Shown here one piece after another: positions 8,346 to 16,860 of a stretch of DNA of 64,000 bases. The notes below the pieces were generated by a model. The model was not told where the DNA came from. It saw nothing but the letters and a program-made list of their open reading frames with translations, and searched no databases. The stretch lies in contig JABLXX010000006.1 of assembly GCA_013177825.1 (NCBI GenBank), positions 186,001-250,000 of the forward strand, read 5' to 3'. The position numbers and the translations under genes are program-made. The DNA is from Syntrophaceae bacterium. Its GTDB lineage: Bacteria; Desulfobacterota; Syntrophia; Syntrophales; PHBD01. The stretch's first letter is position 1. Each line of letters opens with the position of its first letter.

Positions 8346-11300
8346 GGACCTTGAACGCGACCTTGCAGGCGAATCAGGACGGGAACCGGAGGTCTCCTCT
8401 GGTCGAGATTCTTTCCGTCGATCCCGCCGGCTCCATCCCGATGGACGGCGCCACACTGACCACAGAAACCATCAACGAGTTCAGCCCCGCCGTCCTGGTC
8501 CATTCCCTCGGCCGGCTGGCGGGCTGCTACATCTTCGGTCCCGGAGAAGGCAGTGTCTACACCCTCAAATATTTCTTCACGGACACCGGCAAGACCACGT
8601 TCAGCATCATCGATCTGGAGCTTACAGGATCTCCCTATGTCACGGTGATCAAGAGCGTCTCCATCTGCGAGATGGCAAACGGAAACGTCGGGATCGTCTG
8701 GCTGGAAGACGATCAATCGAATCATTTTTACCGGATCAAGTATCAGATCGTCACGGTCACCGGGACGAAGGTGGCCAATGGGGAAATCGACCACTGGTCG
8801 CATGACTATTACAGCAACGGGATCTCGGTCATCTACAATCCCCTCGCCAATGAATATCTCCTCGTCACGGCCGGCGAATACGAAACCCCGACAGAATACG
8901 TGGTCTACACGATCGCCAGCGATGATTTCCAGACCTGGGGTGATTGGGGAATTGTAACGGACGCAGCAGCCCTGAAATTATCCGCCCCGTCCCTGATGTA
9001 CGATCCCGGCCATAGCATATTCTGGCTTTGGGTCACGGTGGTGGATAGCGTAGGGGGATCGGGGGAAGAGCGGACCAATATTTACTATGCAACGTCCCCC
9101 GATGGGACGACCTGGACCCTTGGCGGCGCCCTGACCGGGTATGACGATTATGCGACGATCGGGAACAACTGCCGATCGGTTATGAAGTCAGCATCTGAAA
9201 TCTATGCCATCTGGAACCAGGAACAAAAATCCTTGATGGTCAATAAAGACTCGGCCGGCTGGTTAACGCCTACATCTTACGATTCTTATAATGGAAATAT
9301 CTGTGGCATCCATTTCGATCCGACCGATCGGAAATTATACATTGTAACAACAAACTGGCCTGGAATTGCCGTTGAAAGGGTGGATGTCGACTCCTGGGAG
9401 ATTGATAAAGCCTGGTCGTCCTGGAACGGCGACTTTCATCAAATTTTCAATAACAACCCTGGATTCGGTTACGATCTTGGTTCCCGGAATGAAAGCCGTT
9501 ATGTTGCAGTCCATACCCTTGGGGCGCTTCAAACAGCCTATGTCGAGGTCCTGGACGCAAATGACAACCTTGTGATTCGCAATTATGCCTTTGGATCATG
9601 GCCGGCCTATGGAATCACAGCCAATGTCAATTTCACCAATACCTATTTCTGGGTTCATCTGCGTGCAACACAGATCGATTTAACAAATGATCGCATTTGG
9701 TTCTTTTCCTATTGGCAGGGAACCTTTGCCGTAGGATATATCCCGTTCAGCAGCGGATCATACACATACACCGAATTATTCTCCTGCCTCGACGCCGTTC
9801 CGGAATCAGATCCCGTTAATAATGTCGATGAGGTGTGTTATTTTAAGGTTTATCCCGAATATGATTATATTCTTATCTATGGAAGCAGATGGAACGGGAC
9901 GAATTCGGGGTTTTGCTGCATTTACAAAATATCCACGGGAGAGTTGATCAAGCATTATTATTTAAGCGCTTTTTCGACTTTCCCGGAAAAAGGACTTATC
10001 TGCGCCGAAATCGTCAACGGCAAAATCTATGCAGGATTTTACTATTCGAATCTGTACAGCCAGGGAGATCATCGAGGGCTCTTAATCATCGACCTGGCCA
10101 CAGATGCAATAAGCTTCCAGCGGCCCACCTTTGCGACTGTTGACGATTACGGATTCACCAATATCAAGGCAATGGAAGACGGCAGGCTTCTGATCACCTC
10201 CTCCATCTATGCCTTGATCATCTTTGACCCGACCACGCTGACCTGGACGAATTTCAGCAACGCCAATTGCCCTGGCCTGACCACGCCCGCGGACGATTCC
10301 TTCTATCTGCTCGACTATGATGAAGCCAACGAGCTGATCTTTACGGCTTTCGGCGGAATTGCAGACCCGCATGGAGTCATCGCCATCTCTGTCTATGGCG
10401 CGTTCAAACAGGCATATTACAAGATCGGAACCTACTCCGGCGGAACCTGGTCCTGGGGTGAAGCCGACAACATGGTCATGGGAAACAACATCTATGACCT
10501 GGCGGCGGCGATGGATGCTGAATCCGGGAACCTTTATGCCTTCGGTGTTTTCAAGGAGGAGGCGGAGATGTCGGTTTGGTGGGATCTGGCCGGTCCCTCA
10601 TTCGACTTCGCGCCCTTCTGGATCCGCGACACCGACCTGGCCTTGACATGGACCATTGATGGAGATCCCGGGAAACTGGAGATTACGCTTTCCCACGGCC
10701 ATCTGTTCGATCCCTTCAATACGGCGAGCCTGTTTCGGAAGTATGTGCAGAAAGGCCGGAAGGTTACCGTCCGCCTGGGGGAATTAATCGGCGGCGTCGA
10801 GTATTGGGAGAACCAGGGAACGTACTGGATCACCGAGCGGAGGATGGAGGGCTACGAAAGGGGAAAGCTTCCCACGATCAGGATCACAGCCGAGGACATG
10901 CGCACGCTTTGGAAGTTCAAGGAAATCATCGCTTCCGACGAATATTCGGATGATCCGACGGACATCATTGAAGACCTGGTCATGGAAGCGGACGATACCA
11001 TCGATTCCGGTGATTTCTCCTGGCCGGCCATCGACAACGAAACGATCCTTTACCACCAATGGGTTGAAACCACCCTGCTCGATGCGATCCAGCAGATCTT
11101 GGACAGGTATGGTTACTTTCTAAAGATCAACAGAGACGACAAGATCTCCGCCGGAAAGATCGCCCTCAATAATGCGGTTACCCATGCCTATGGCAATTCA
11201 GCGCAGGTTCTGAGCTTCATGCCTGACGACACGTTTTCCGATTTCACGAACCAGGTAACCGTTGTGGGCCAGGAGAGGACCTACACAGAGGTTGTATATG

Positions 11301-12088
11301 CAGAGGAACGCATCACAACGAGGAGCGGGACAACGGGATGGTACGGCTATAAGAATGATTTCATCGTTTATTACTCGGATGACCAGTCGGCACGGTACAG
11401 ATCTCCGCGTCTTGTCGTCATCGAGACCGCTACAACGATCGCTTTCAAATTGTCTGGCGGGGTCAGTGAAGGAATCACATATATCGATGCGAATGAAAAA
11501 TATTGCATCGTCACTGTCAGTGCCCCCAACCTTGTCCCCGCGCTGATCGTCGCAATCGCTGTATATCTTGTGGCCGCATTTATCCCCGACATCGTCGTAA
11601 CGGTGGGCTTCATCGTCGAGGGAGGCTTCACTATCCCGATCGGCCGGATCATCCAGGCCATCGCCATGATCGTCATCGTCAACATCATCAGCTCCATCGG
11701 GAATTATCAATATGAAATCTATGGCCTCCCTGTCGGGTATGTCCGCCGTTCTCTTCAGGCCACGGCAGACGATACGGAGCTTCAGGGAGAGATCGGGAAG
11801 GTCATCTCGACGAAGCTGGAGAACGAATTCTGTTACACCACCGAGGACTGCCAGCTGGTGGCGAATCATGAACGGGACGTTCTGAAGGGGCAGCGGCGCC
11901 GGGTGAAGTTCAGCAAAATATCTCACCTGCAGGATGAGGAAGGAGACACCATCAGCGTAATTCACCCCTATTCCGGGCAGGTCATGAAGGTCTTTATCAC
12001 GGATCTCAAGAGGACGTACCGGGTGCCTTCCGGAGCCAGGGAAGAAGCATCCTGCATCGACGAGATCGAAGGCTGGTATTTGTCGTGA
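8342..12088 (+). CDS. Very large tail hub/baseplate protein with beta-rich N-terminal half and hydrophobic insertion
   Basis: 1248 residues. Residues about 30-740 are rich in Tyr, Trp, Thr and Asp with recurring strand-like segments, suggesting a beta-propeller or receptor-binding assembly. From about residue 760 the text changes to a hub-like region (TYWITERRMEGYERGKLPTI, RITAEDMRTLWKFKEI). Residues about 1064-1121 contain two strongly hydrophobic stretches (ALIVAIAVYLVAAFIPDIVV and IIQAIAMIVIVNIISSIG), unusual for a soluble tail protein. DNA for residues about 200-620 is clearly AT-richer than its surroundings, which points to acquisition of that part by recombination. The exact family is not recognised; the hub role is inferred from position after the tape measure and before the spike-like gene. 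Confidence 0.6.
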   Translation: MRTLNATLQANQDGNRRSPLVEILSVDPAGSIPMDGATLTTETINEFSPAVLVHSLGRLAGCYIFGPGEGSVYTLKYFFTDTGKTTFSIIDLELTGSPYVTVIKSVSICEMANGNVGIVWLEDDQSNHFYRIKYQIVTVTGTKVANGEIDHWSHDYYSNGISVIYNPLANEYLLVTAGEYETPTEYVVYTIASDDFQTWGDWGIVTDAAALKLSAPSLMYDPGHSIFWLWVTVVDSVGGSGEERTNIYYATSPDGTTWTLGGALTGYDDYATIGNNCRSVMKSASEIYAIWNQEQKSLMVNKDSAGWLTPTSYDSYNGNICGIHFDPTDRKLYIVTTNWPGIAVERVDVDSWEIDKAWSSWNGDFHQIFNNNPGFGYDLGSRNESRYVAVHTLGALQTAYVEVLDANDNLVIRNYAFGSWPAYGITANVNFTNTYFWVHLRATQIDLTNDRIWFFSYWQGTFAVGYIPFSSGSYTYTELFSCLDAVPESDPVNNVDEVCYFKVYPEYDYILIYGSRWNGTNSGFCCIYKISTGELIKHYYLSAFSTFPEKGLICAEIVNGKIYAGFYYSNLYSQGDHRGLLIIDLATDAISFQRPTFATVDDYGFTNIKAMEDGRLLITSSIYALIIFDPTTLTWTNFSNANCPGLTTPADDSFYLLDYDEANELIFTAFGGIADPHGVIAISVYGAFKQAYYKIGTYSGGTWSWGEADNMVMGNNIYDLAAAMDAESGNLYAFGVFKEEAEMSVWWDLAGPSFDFAPFWIRDTDLALTWTIDGDPGKLEITLSHGHLFDPFNTASLFRKYVQKGRKVTVRLGELIGGVEYWENQGTYWITERRMEGYERGKLPTIRITAEDMRTLWKFKEIIASDEYSDDPTDIIEDLVMEADDTIDSGDFSWPAIDNETILYHQWVETTLLDAIQQILDRYGYFLKINRDDKISAGKIALNNAVTHAYGNSAQVLSFMPDDTFSDFTNQVTVVGQERTYTEVVYAEERITTRSGTTGWYGYKNDFIVYYSDDQSARYRSPRLVVIETATTIAFKLSGGVSEGITYIDANEKYCIVTVSAPNLVPALIVAIAVYLVAAFIPDIVVTVGFIVEGGFTIPIGRIIQAIAMIVIVNIISSIGNYQYEIYGLPVGYVRRSLQATADDTELQGEIGKVISTKLENEFCYTTEDCQLVANHERDVLKGQRRRVKFSKISHLQDEEGDTISVIHPYSGQVMKVFITDLKRTYRVPSGAREEASCIDEIEGWYLS

Positions 12089-13146
12089 GGCTTTACAGCA
12101 GGCAATTTATCAAATCCAAGGTCGAAAGACAGATCGCGGCCCGTTCCGAATCGATGGACGGGATCTTGTGGAGCGTAGAACCATCGACCAGGACCTGCCG
12201 AGTGAAAATCCAGGGCAGCAACAATCTGATCACGGCCTATTACCCGGAAAACTGGCAGCAGACGCCCGCCTGGCTCAAAATCGGAAATGCCGTCCGGATT
12301 GCGTACACCAGGGGAATCAGGGGCCGGATCGAGGTTGTGGGTTGCGGACTTGTCGTTCCTACTCCTGTGACTGGCGGATCGGCATCCCCGGGTTCGCAAA
12401 CACCTGCAGACGCCGTCATGACGGGTTGCAACCTGGTCCCTGCCTATAATGATCCGGGAATGGTTGTCCTGGTCAAGACGGGGACCTTCCGGATCGGCGG
12501 CACGGTTTATACCCTGGACGCCATCGCCTGCAATTCCGACGTGTTCAAAGCCTCAATGGGAGGGGTGATCAACACGATCGCCGGGGCGCTGGCTGTCCCG
12601 GCGGCCCCGGCCGCCGGTTACTTCCGGTTCGATCTTGTCCAGATCGGAGCGGACGGAGTTCTTGATTACGTCCAGGGAGCACCATTCCGGACAACGCCGG
12701 TCTATCCGGAAGTGAGCGCCGATCACGTCCAGATCGGCGGTGAATCCACTTATATATTCCTGCATTCAGGGACAGCGGAGATCACGTCAGCGAATATCGG
12801 GGGCAGGTACTCTACCCCTGCGGCTTCCAGCCTGTCCATATCCTTGACCCCGGACCACCTGAATGCGGCGGATACGCAATCCATCATCACCGTTACAGTG
12901 TTGGACCAATATGGCAATGCTGTTTCTTCATCGGCGCCCTATGTGCTGACCGCCGAAATCTACAACGATGATGACGGCACCCTTACAGGGGATGATGGCC
13001 CGGAGTCCACCGCGACAAGGACGGGCATCTTTTCATCAACGACTTTCACATACACGAAAGGAACAACTGATTACGCCGTCTTTAAGTTCACCTTGCATGT
13101 CAATGTCGCCCTCGAGGCGATGGCCAGCATCATCTGCTATCCATAG
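12085..13146 (+). CDS. Tail spike/baseplate protein with OB-fold-like start and Ig-like C-terminal domain
   Basis: 353 residues from a GTG start that overlaps the previous stop (GTGA). Residues about 20-90 (SMDGILWSVEPSTRTCRVKI, then VRIAYTRGIRGRIEVVG) resemble the OB-fold of gpV/gp45-type spike proteins. The middle has a fibre-like beta region. Residues about 245-350 (SLTPDHLNAADTQSIITVTV, LDQYGNAV) match the pattern of bacterial Ig-like (Big_1/invasin) domains, which often mediate surface binding. It is likely part of the host-contact tip of the tail. Confidence 0.55.
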   Translation: MRLYSRQFIKSKVERQIAARSESMDGILWSVEPSTRTCRVKIQGSNNLITAYYPENWQQTPAWLKIGNAVRIAYTRGIRGRIEVVGCGLVVPTPVTGGSASPGSQTPADAVMTGCNLVPAYNDPGMVVLVKTGTFRIGGTVYTLDAIACNSDVFKASMGGVINTIAGALAVPAAPAAGYFRFDLVQIGADGVLDYVQGAPFRTTPVYPEVSADHVQIGGESTYIFLHSGTAEITSANIGGRYSTPAASSLSISLTPDHLNAADTQSIITVTVLDQYGNAVSSSAPYVLTAEIYNDDDGTLTGDDGPESTATRTGIFSSTTFTYTKGTTDYAVFKFTLHVNVALEAMASIICYP

Positions 13147-13155
13147 GAGGGGATC

Positions 13156-13359
13156 ATGGAAGAGATAAAGGGAATGCTTAATGAGATCCTGGCGGAGTTG
13201 AAGAAGCTGAACGCTAACATTGAACAATCCAGGCAGAACGCCCAGGAGGCCATGCAAAGAAATAAGAGCCAGGTGGATAACACTTTATCCGCACTGAACG
13301 GAATGATCCCACCTCACCTTCGAAGCGTTGTCGACAATATCGCCAAGGGAGGGACCTAA
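13156..13359 (+). CDS. Small coiled-coil phage protein
   Basis: 67 residues. The N-terminal 45 residues show a heptad-like pattern (MLNEILAELKKLNANIEQ) followed by a short C-terminal tail. GGAGGGGATC directly precedes the ATG, and the gene sits 9 bp after the spike gene and 2 bp before the fibre gene. Short helical proteins between spike and fibre genes are common in phages and may help trimerisation or assembly of the fibre. No function is assigned. Confidence 0.6.
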   Translation: MEEIKGMLNEILAELKKLNANIEQSRQNAQEAMQRNKSQVDNTLSALNGMIPPHLRSVVDNIAKGGT

Positions 13360-13361
13360 TC

Positions 13362-14471
13362 ATGGGGAATTTCTTCACGGCCCTTACGGCCGAAACCCTC
13401 TGGAAATATACCCACATGAACATCCCGTTCAACGAACTGGATAAGGCGATCACCTATCTCAAGAACATCGTTGTCAGTTGTGACGGCGCCCTGTCCTGGG
13501 ATTCGTCGACGGGGACCCTTTCATGGGCGAGTACGATCCGGATTCACTTCAACACGGCAGCCGGGAACCTGGTTCAAAACACGATCGCCACCGGCAGCAT
13601 CGCCATGACGGACGGACAATTCGCTTATGTGGATCTGAATGAGACCAATGGCACAGCACTTACCGTATCGGCTGGAAACATCTCTACTGGGGCGGCATCC
13701 AACATCCTGGCTTACAACCGGCTTGTTCTGGGGTATCGGAATGCAGCCAGTGATGATTTCTACCCGGTCTATTTGAAGCCTCCCATGAAACCCGAAACGA
13801 AGGACTTTTTCATCCCGATCGTTGAGGATGGTGTTGCCTGCACCCAATGGGCAGCTGGAGCAATGAACGGCGTTCTACCTTCATCCTGGACAGGTTTGAA
13901 TTTGAAAGAGGTTATCGCTGGCACGGGATCACAGGTCGGTGTCGGCTCAACGATGTCGATCGGCCTTTATCGGCTTCGGGTATCATCCATCGGTGACAGC
14001 ACCACACGATTTGACATCACCCGCCCCGGAACCCCGGATGCCAACACAACACGCTATACATGGGATGGGACGGGAACGGATCCGGTCATCACCAATACCC
14101 TGGCATCCCTTCAACCTTACGATACAGCTTATATCCAGGCACAAAACTTCTCCGTCGGGAATAACGGGCAAAAGATGATCACGGCCGTGGGTGACAATTG
14201 GTTCGAGACGATCGATTCCGGTTCTTTGGAGGAGAACGACAAGACCATCGGGACAGGGTCAATCAGGATCGGAAAAGGCCGGCCCATGCTATCCACGGAA
14301 GTGACCATTGACAGCGATGAATTTTCAAGCCTGACGGCGGCGACTCCCGCGGTGATCAACACGGACTATGACGACCTGCAGGCGGGTGATCTTCTGTATG
14401 CAATGATTTCAGCGGTTCATACCACGCCAGCGGAGGGATGTTATCTGACCGGGACTTGCCGGCTGCCATAG
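13362..14471 (+). CDS. Putative tail fibre protein
   Basis: 369 residues. The N-terminal 60 residues (MGNFFTALTAETLWKYTHMN) may be the virion attachment part. The rest is rich in Thr, Gly, Asn and Ser with repeated short strands (IHFNTAAGNLVQNTIATGSI, MTDGQFAYVDLNETNG), typical of fibre or appendage proteins. There is no signal peptide or enzymatic motif. The position is the last large structural gene before the right end of the phage, where host-range fibres are often encoded. Confidence 0.55.
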   Translation: MGNFFTALTAETLWKYTHMNIPFNELDKAITYLKNIVVSCDGALSWDSSTGTLSWASTIRIHFNTAAGNLVQNTIATGSIAMTDGQFAYVDLNETNGTALTVSAGNISTGAASNILAYNRLVLGYRNAASDDFYPVYLKPPMKPETKDFFIPIVEDGVACTQWAAGAMNGVLPSSWTGLNLKEVIAGTGSQVGVGSTMSIGLYRLRVSSIGDSTTRFDITRPGTPDANTTRYTWDGTGTDPVITNTLASLQPYDTAYIQAQNFSVGNNGQKMITAVGDNWFETIDSGSLEENDKTIGTGSIRIGKGRPMLSTEVTIDSDEFSSLTAATPAVINTDYDDLQAGDLLYAMISAVHTTPAEGCYLTGTCRLP

Positions 14472-14480
14472 GAGATCGAG

Positions 14481-14663
14481 ATGAACGAATTGGAAAGGCA
14501 CCAAGCCGCGATGAAAGGAATGGCAGAAGCCAGAAAGACCAGGTCTCAAGAGAAGCAATTGAAAGAGGCCCGGGAGAAATGGGCTGATGCCATGATGGAC
14601 GGTGATGAAGCGGCGGCAGCGAAACATGCTAGCGAGAGGAAATCGATCAAGGAAATGAAGTAA
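14481..14663 (+). CDS. Small charged helical phage protein
   Basis: 60 residues, very rich in Lys, Glu, Ala and Met (MNELERHQAAMKGMAEARKT), predicted as one long helix. GGAGATCGAG before the ATG is a usable ribosome site. It follows the fibre gene by 9 bp. No family is recognised. The 160 bp after it hold no convincing gene. Confidence 0.5.
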   Translation: MNELERHQAAMKGMAEARKTRSQEKQLKEAREKWADAMMDGDEAAAAKHASERKSIKEMK

Positions 14664-14823
14664 TTCTTCCAAAAAGAAGCGGACAGCATTCCAGGGAGTG
14701 GCACCTCCCCAGACCAGGTACGGAAATACCTGACGGGATGACCCGCTGCCATCCGCTGTGCGAAGGGCATCGCGACGCGGCTTATAGCAGGGTCCATCCC
14801 GGATTACAATCTGAGGAGGACCG

Positions 14824-15603
14824 ATGAACAGCATGTTGGCTTATGTGGGCGGCAAATCCTTACTTTCAAAGCAAATTATCGAACGGATTCTCGAGCACCG
14901 CTGCTATTGTGAAGTATTTGCCGGCGCCGCCTGGGTCCTGTTCAAGAAGGAAGAGTCACGGGTGGAGATCATCAACGACATCAACACCGACCTGGTGACT
15001 CTCTACCGGGTGGTCAAACACCATTTGGACGAGTTCATCCGGTATCTTCGGTGGCTTCTTGTATCAAGGGAGGAGTTCGAACGTTTCAAGGAAGAAAGCC
15101 CGGAGACTCTAACAGACATCCAGCGAGCTGTTCGGTTCTATTATCTGCTTCGAAACGGCTACGCGGGACGGATCGTGTCGCCAGTTTTCAATATGGCAGC
15201 AACGGGCCGCCCTCGGTTTAACCTTCTGCGGATCGAGGAGGACCTGTCCGCAGCTCATCTCCGCCTGGCCAGGGTTTATATAGAGAATCTGCCTTATGAG
15301 AAATTGATCACTAGAGTTGATAAACCTTTTACTTTCTTCTATCTGGATCCGCCCTACTACGGATTTGAGGACTATTACGGCCCTGGGATCTTTAAAAGGG
15401 AAGACTTTAATAAGCTGGCAGATGTTCTACGAGGAATTAAGGGAAAGTTCTTGCTCTCGATAAATGATACGCCCGAGGTCCGGCAGATATTTAAAGGGTT
15501 TGTCCTGGAGGAAGTTACTACATCCTACACGATTGCCGGTGGAAATCATCATAAACGGGCGGCAGAACTACTGATTCGCAACTACGAGATCAACGGCAAC
15601 TGA
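14824..15603 (+). CDS. D12-class DNA N6-adenine methyltransferase (Dam-like)
   Basis: 259 residues. AYVGGKSLLSKQIIERI at the N-terminus is the typical opening of D12 (Dam/DpnM) adenine methyltransferases. EVFAGAAWVLF (about residues 30-40) is the SAM-binding loop, DPPY at 175-178 is the catalytic motif, and NGYAGRIVSPVFN (about 111-123) matches the conserved middle region. The ATG follows GAGGAGGACCG. It transfers methyl from SAM to adenine in DNA. At the right end of the prophage it probably protects phage DNA from restriction, a role parallel to Mu mom. No cognate endonuclease gene is adjacent, so an orphan enzyme is inferred. Target sequence unknown. Confidence 0.88.
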   Translation: MNSMLAYVGGKSLLSKQIIERILEHRCYCEVFAGAAWVLFKKEESRVEIINDINTDLVTLYRVVKHHLDEFIRYLRWLLVSREEFERFKEESPETLTDIQRAVRFYYLLRNGYAGRIVSPVFNMAATGRPRFNLLRIEEDLSAAHLRLARVYIENLPYEKLITRVDKPFTFFYLDPPYYGFEDYYGPGIFKREDFNKLADVLRGIKGKFLLSINDTPEVRQIFKGFVLEEVTTSYTIAGGNHHKRAAELLIRNYEINGN

Positions 15604-15626
15604 TCAGCCGTTTGAAAACATAAAAA

Positions 15627-15682
15627 GCGCACTTAACCTGCCGATTTCAGATCCCTTGATAAGTCGGACAGGTTTTGTGCGC
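15627..15682. other. Large imperfect stem-loop after the phage methyltransferase gene
   Basis: The arms 15627-15646 (GCGCACTTAACCTGCCGATT) and 15662-15682 pair with few mismatches around a loop of about 15 bases. It lies 24 bp after the methyltransferase stop. No long T-run follows, so it may be a weak terminator, or a structural element at the phage-host junction. Confidence 0.45.
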
Positions 15683-15703
15683 CCTTCGCACACCGGCTTT
15701 CAG

Positions 15704-15760
15704 TTTGTCGCCGATTCTGTTTCGTTGTCGCCGATTCTATTAATCTGTGTCGCCGAATAG
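15704..15760. repeat. Three spaced copies of TGTCGCCGAWT near the prophage right end
   Basis: TTGTCGCCGATTCT occurs at 15705-15718 and 15725-15738, and a shorter copy TGTCGCCGAAT at 15748-15758, giving periods of 20 and 22 bp. The pattern resembles tandem transposase-binding sites at an end of a Mu-like phage or an IS21-family element. No transposase gene is present in the window, so the assignment is inference. Confidence 0.6.
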
Positions 15761-15841
15761 ATTACGCCTGACAACAGAGATGATTCCTGACCCACAGCGC
15801 TGCCCATGGTCCGGAAGAAGAGCCATGGATTACCACGGCAG

Positions 15842-15888
15842 AAAAAAAGGGGGTCACGAATGGCTGACATCCGTAACCCCCTTTTTTT
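15842..15888 (-). terminator. Rho-independent terminator of tRNA-Arg
   Basis: A-run 15842-15848 and G-run 15849-15853 pair with C-run 15877-15881 and T-run 15882-15888; further pairs extend the stem inward. On the minus strand this gives a GC stem followed by seven T residues, ending just downstream of the tRNA 3' end. Confidence 0.8.
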
Positions 15889-15891
15889 CTA

Positions 15892-15968
15892 TGGTACGCC
15901 CACTTGGATTCGAACCAAGGGCCTTCGGATTCGTAGTCCGACGCTCTATCCAGCTGAGCTATGGGCGC
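15892..15968 (-). tRNA. tRNA-Arg (anticodon ACG)
   Basis: The minus strand reads GCGCCCATAGCTCAGCTGG at the 5' end, an anticodon loop CTACGAA (anticodon ACG), a T-arm GGTTCGAATCC, and an encoded CCA end at 15892-15894. The acceptor stem pairs over seven positions with one G-U pair at the first position. The 3' end faces the prophage, so this gene could in principle serve as an attachment site, although the phage genes look more like those of a transposable phage. Confidence 0.95.
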
Positions 15969-16012
15969 ACGGTGCAGGCCGTGTGAATTGCGGTTGACCG
16001 AAAGAGGAGGTG

Positions 16013-16041
16013 CCTATAGCATATTCCTCCAGCGGAGGCAA
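16013..16041 (-). promoter_or_regulatory. Candidate promoter for tRNA-Arg
   Basis: On the minus strand a TTGCCT (16036-16041) and TATAGG (16013-16018) are separated by exactly 17 bases, leaving a leader of about 44 bases before the mature tRNA 5' end. The hexamers deviate from consensus, so confidence is moderate. Confidence 0.4.
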
Positions 16042-16077
16042 AAATAAATCGAGGCCCCCATCCAGGAGAAATCCCCC

Positions 16078-16824
16078 GTGAAAATCATCGATTCCCACAT
16101 GCACTGCGGCGTTCAGAACGTCCGGCAGCCCTATACGCTCATCCGGAGTGAACTGGACGACGGGGACATCGCCGGGGCCTGTGTTTTTGCTCCGGTCGAG
16201 GATGTGTACGACCGGTACGACTACCACTTCGAGGACAACCAGGCCTGGGTCGACTGCCGCCAGCGGGCGAACCGCTATCTGCTGGACGTTCAGGAGCAGC
16301 ACGAGGACTTCTTCGCCTACTACTTCGTTTGGAACGACTTCCGCCGGGAGGAGTTGGGGAGAGGATACCACGGCGTCAAATGGCACCGCCACGAGTACGA
16401 ACCGATCTATCGCTATGGCGATCCGCGCTGCGGCGAATTCCTCCAGGAGGTCTTCCGCCTCGAACTGCCCATCGTCCTGGAGGAGTCTTTCGAAAACACG
16501 CTGTATTTCCTGAACCGGGTATCCGGGCGGACCGTCGTCATCATCCCCCACATGGGCATGCTCAACGGGGGATTTGCGGCTTTGTTCCGGGAAGGAATCT
16601 GGGACGACCAAACGGTATTCGCCGACACAGCCCTGGCGTCCCGCCACGAGATCAAGGCCTTCCTGGACCGCTACGGCCCGGACCGGCTCCTCTTCGGCAG
16701 CGACTTCCCCTTCGGAACGCCGTACCAGGAACTCCAGAAAATCGAGCGGCTGGGACTACCGGCGGAAGACATCGAAAAGATCTTCTCGAAAAACATCCTG
16801 AACCTGATGAGGGCCGGGTCATGA
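16078..16824 (+). CDS. Amidohydrolase family (TIM-barrel) metal-dependent hydrolase
   Basis: 248 residues from a GTG start with an upstream CAGGAG site. The HxH metal motif is at residues 7-9 (IIDSHMHCG), a further conserved segment is VVIIPHMGML, and GSDFPFG near residue 207 supplies the last metal aspartate; together these define the amidohydrolase-2 group. Members hydrolyse or decarboxylate varied small substrates, so the substrate cannot be named. The fold is short but complete. It is convergent with polA, with an inverted repeat between the two genes. Cytoplasmic; no signal peptide. Confidence 0.8.
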   Translation: MKIIDSHMHCGVQNVRQPYTLIRSELDDGDIAGACVFAPVEDVYDRYDYHFEDNQAWVDCRQRANRYLLDVQEQHEDFFAYYFVWNDFRREELGRGYHGVKWHRHEYEPIYRYGDPRCGEFLQEVFRLELPIVLEESFENTLYFLNRVSGRTVVIIPHMGMLNGGFAALFREGIWDDQTVFADTALASRHEIKAFLDRYGPDRLLFGSDFPFGTPYQELQKIERLGLPAEDIEKIFSKNILNLMRAGS

Positions 16825-16836
16825 AGGATTCAGGAT

Positions 16837-16858
16837 CGTCCCGGCCGATGCCGGGACG
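16837..16858. terminator. Hairpin between convergent amidohydrolase and polA genes
   Basis: CGTCCCGG at 16837-16844 pairs perfectly with CCGGGACG at 16851-16858 around a 6-base loop. It sits between the two convergent stops and could act in both directions. No T-run follows on either side, so it is at best a weak terminator. Confidence 0.35.
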
Positions 16859-16860
16859 GT

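Larger units (their letters stand above)
1..15775 (+). mobile_element. Right-hand part of a prophage with Mu-like head genes and a sheathless tail module
   Basis: All genes from 89 to 15603 run on the plus strand and follow phage late-gene order: protease/scaffold, decoration-like protein, capsid, DUF1320 and DUF1834 proteins, tail tube, tail chaperone, tape measure, distal tail, hub, spike, fibre, DNA methyltransferase. The head genes resemble those of Mu-like phages, but no tail sheath gene lies between the DUF1834 gene and the tube, so a non-contractile tail (as in B3/D3112-type transposable phages) is inferred. The left part is outside the window. The right boundary is placed after the repeats at 15704-15760, by inference. 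No integrase, transposase, holin or endolysin is seen in this portion. Confidence 0.82.

Noticed and set aside
15892-15968. tRNA-Arg as the prophage attachment site
   Set aside because: The tRNA 3' end does face the prophage, but no tyrosine integrase or duplicated tRNA end is visible and the head genes are Mu-like; left open as an alternative in the repeat finding.
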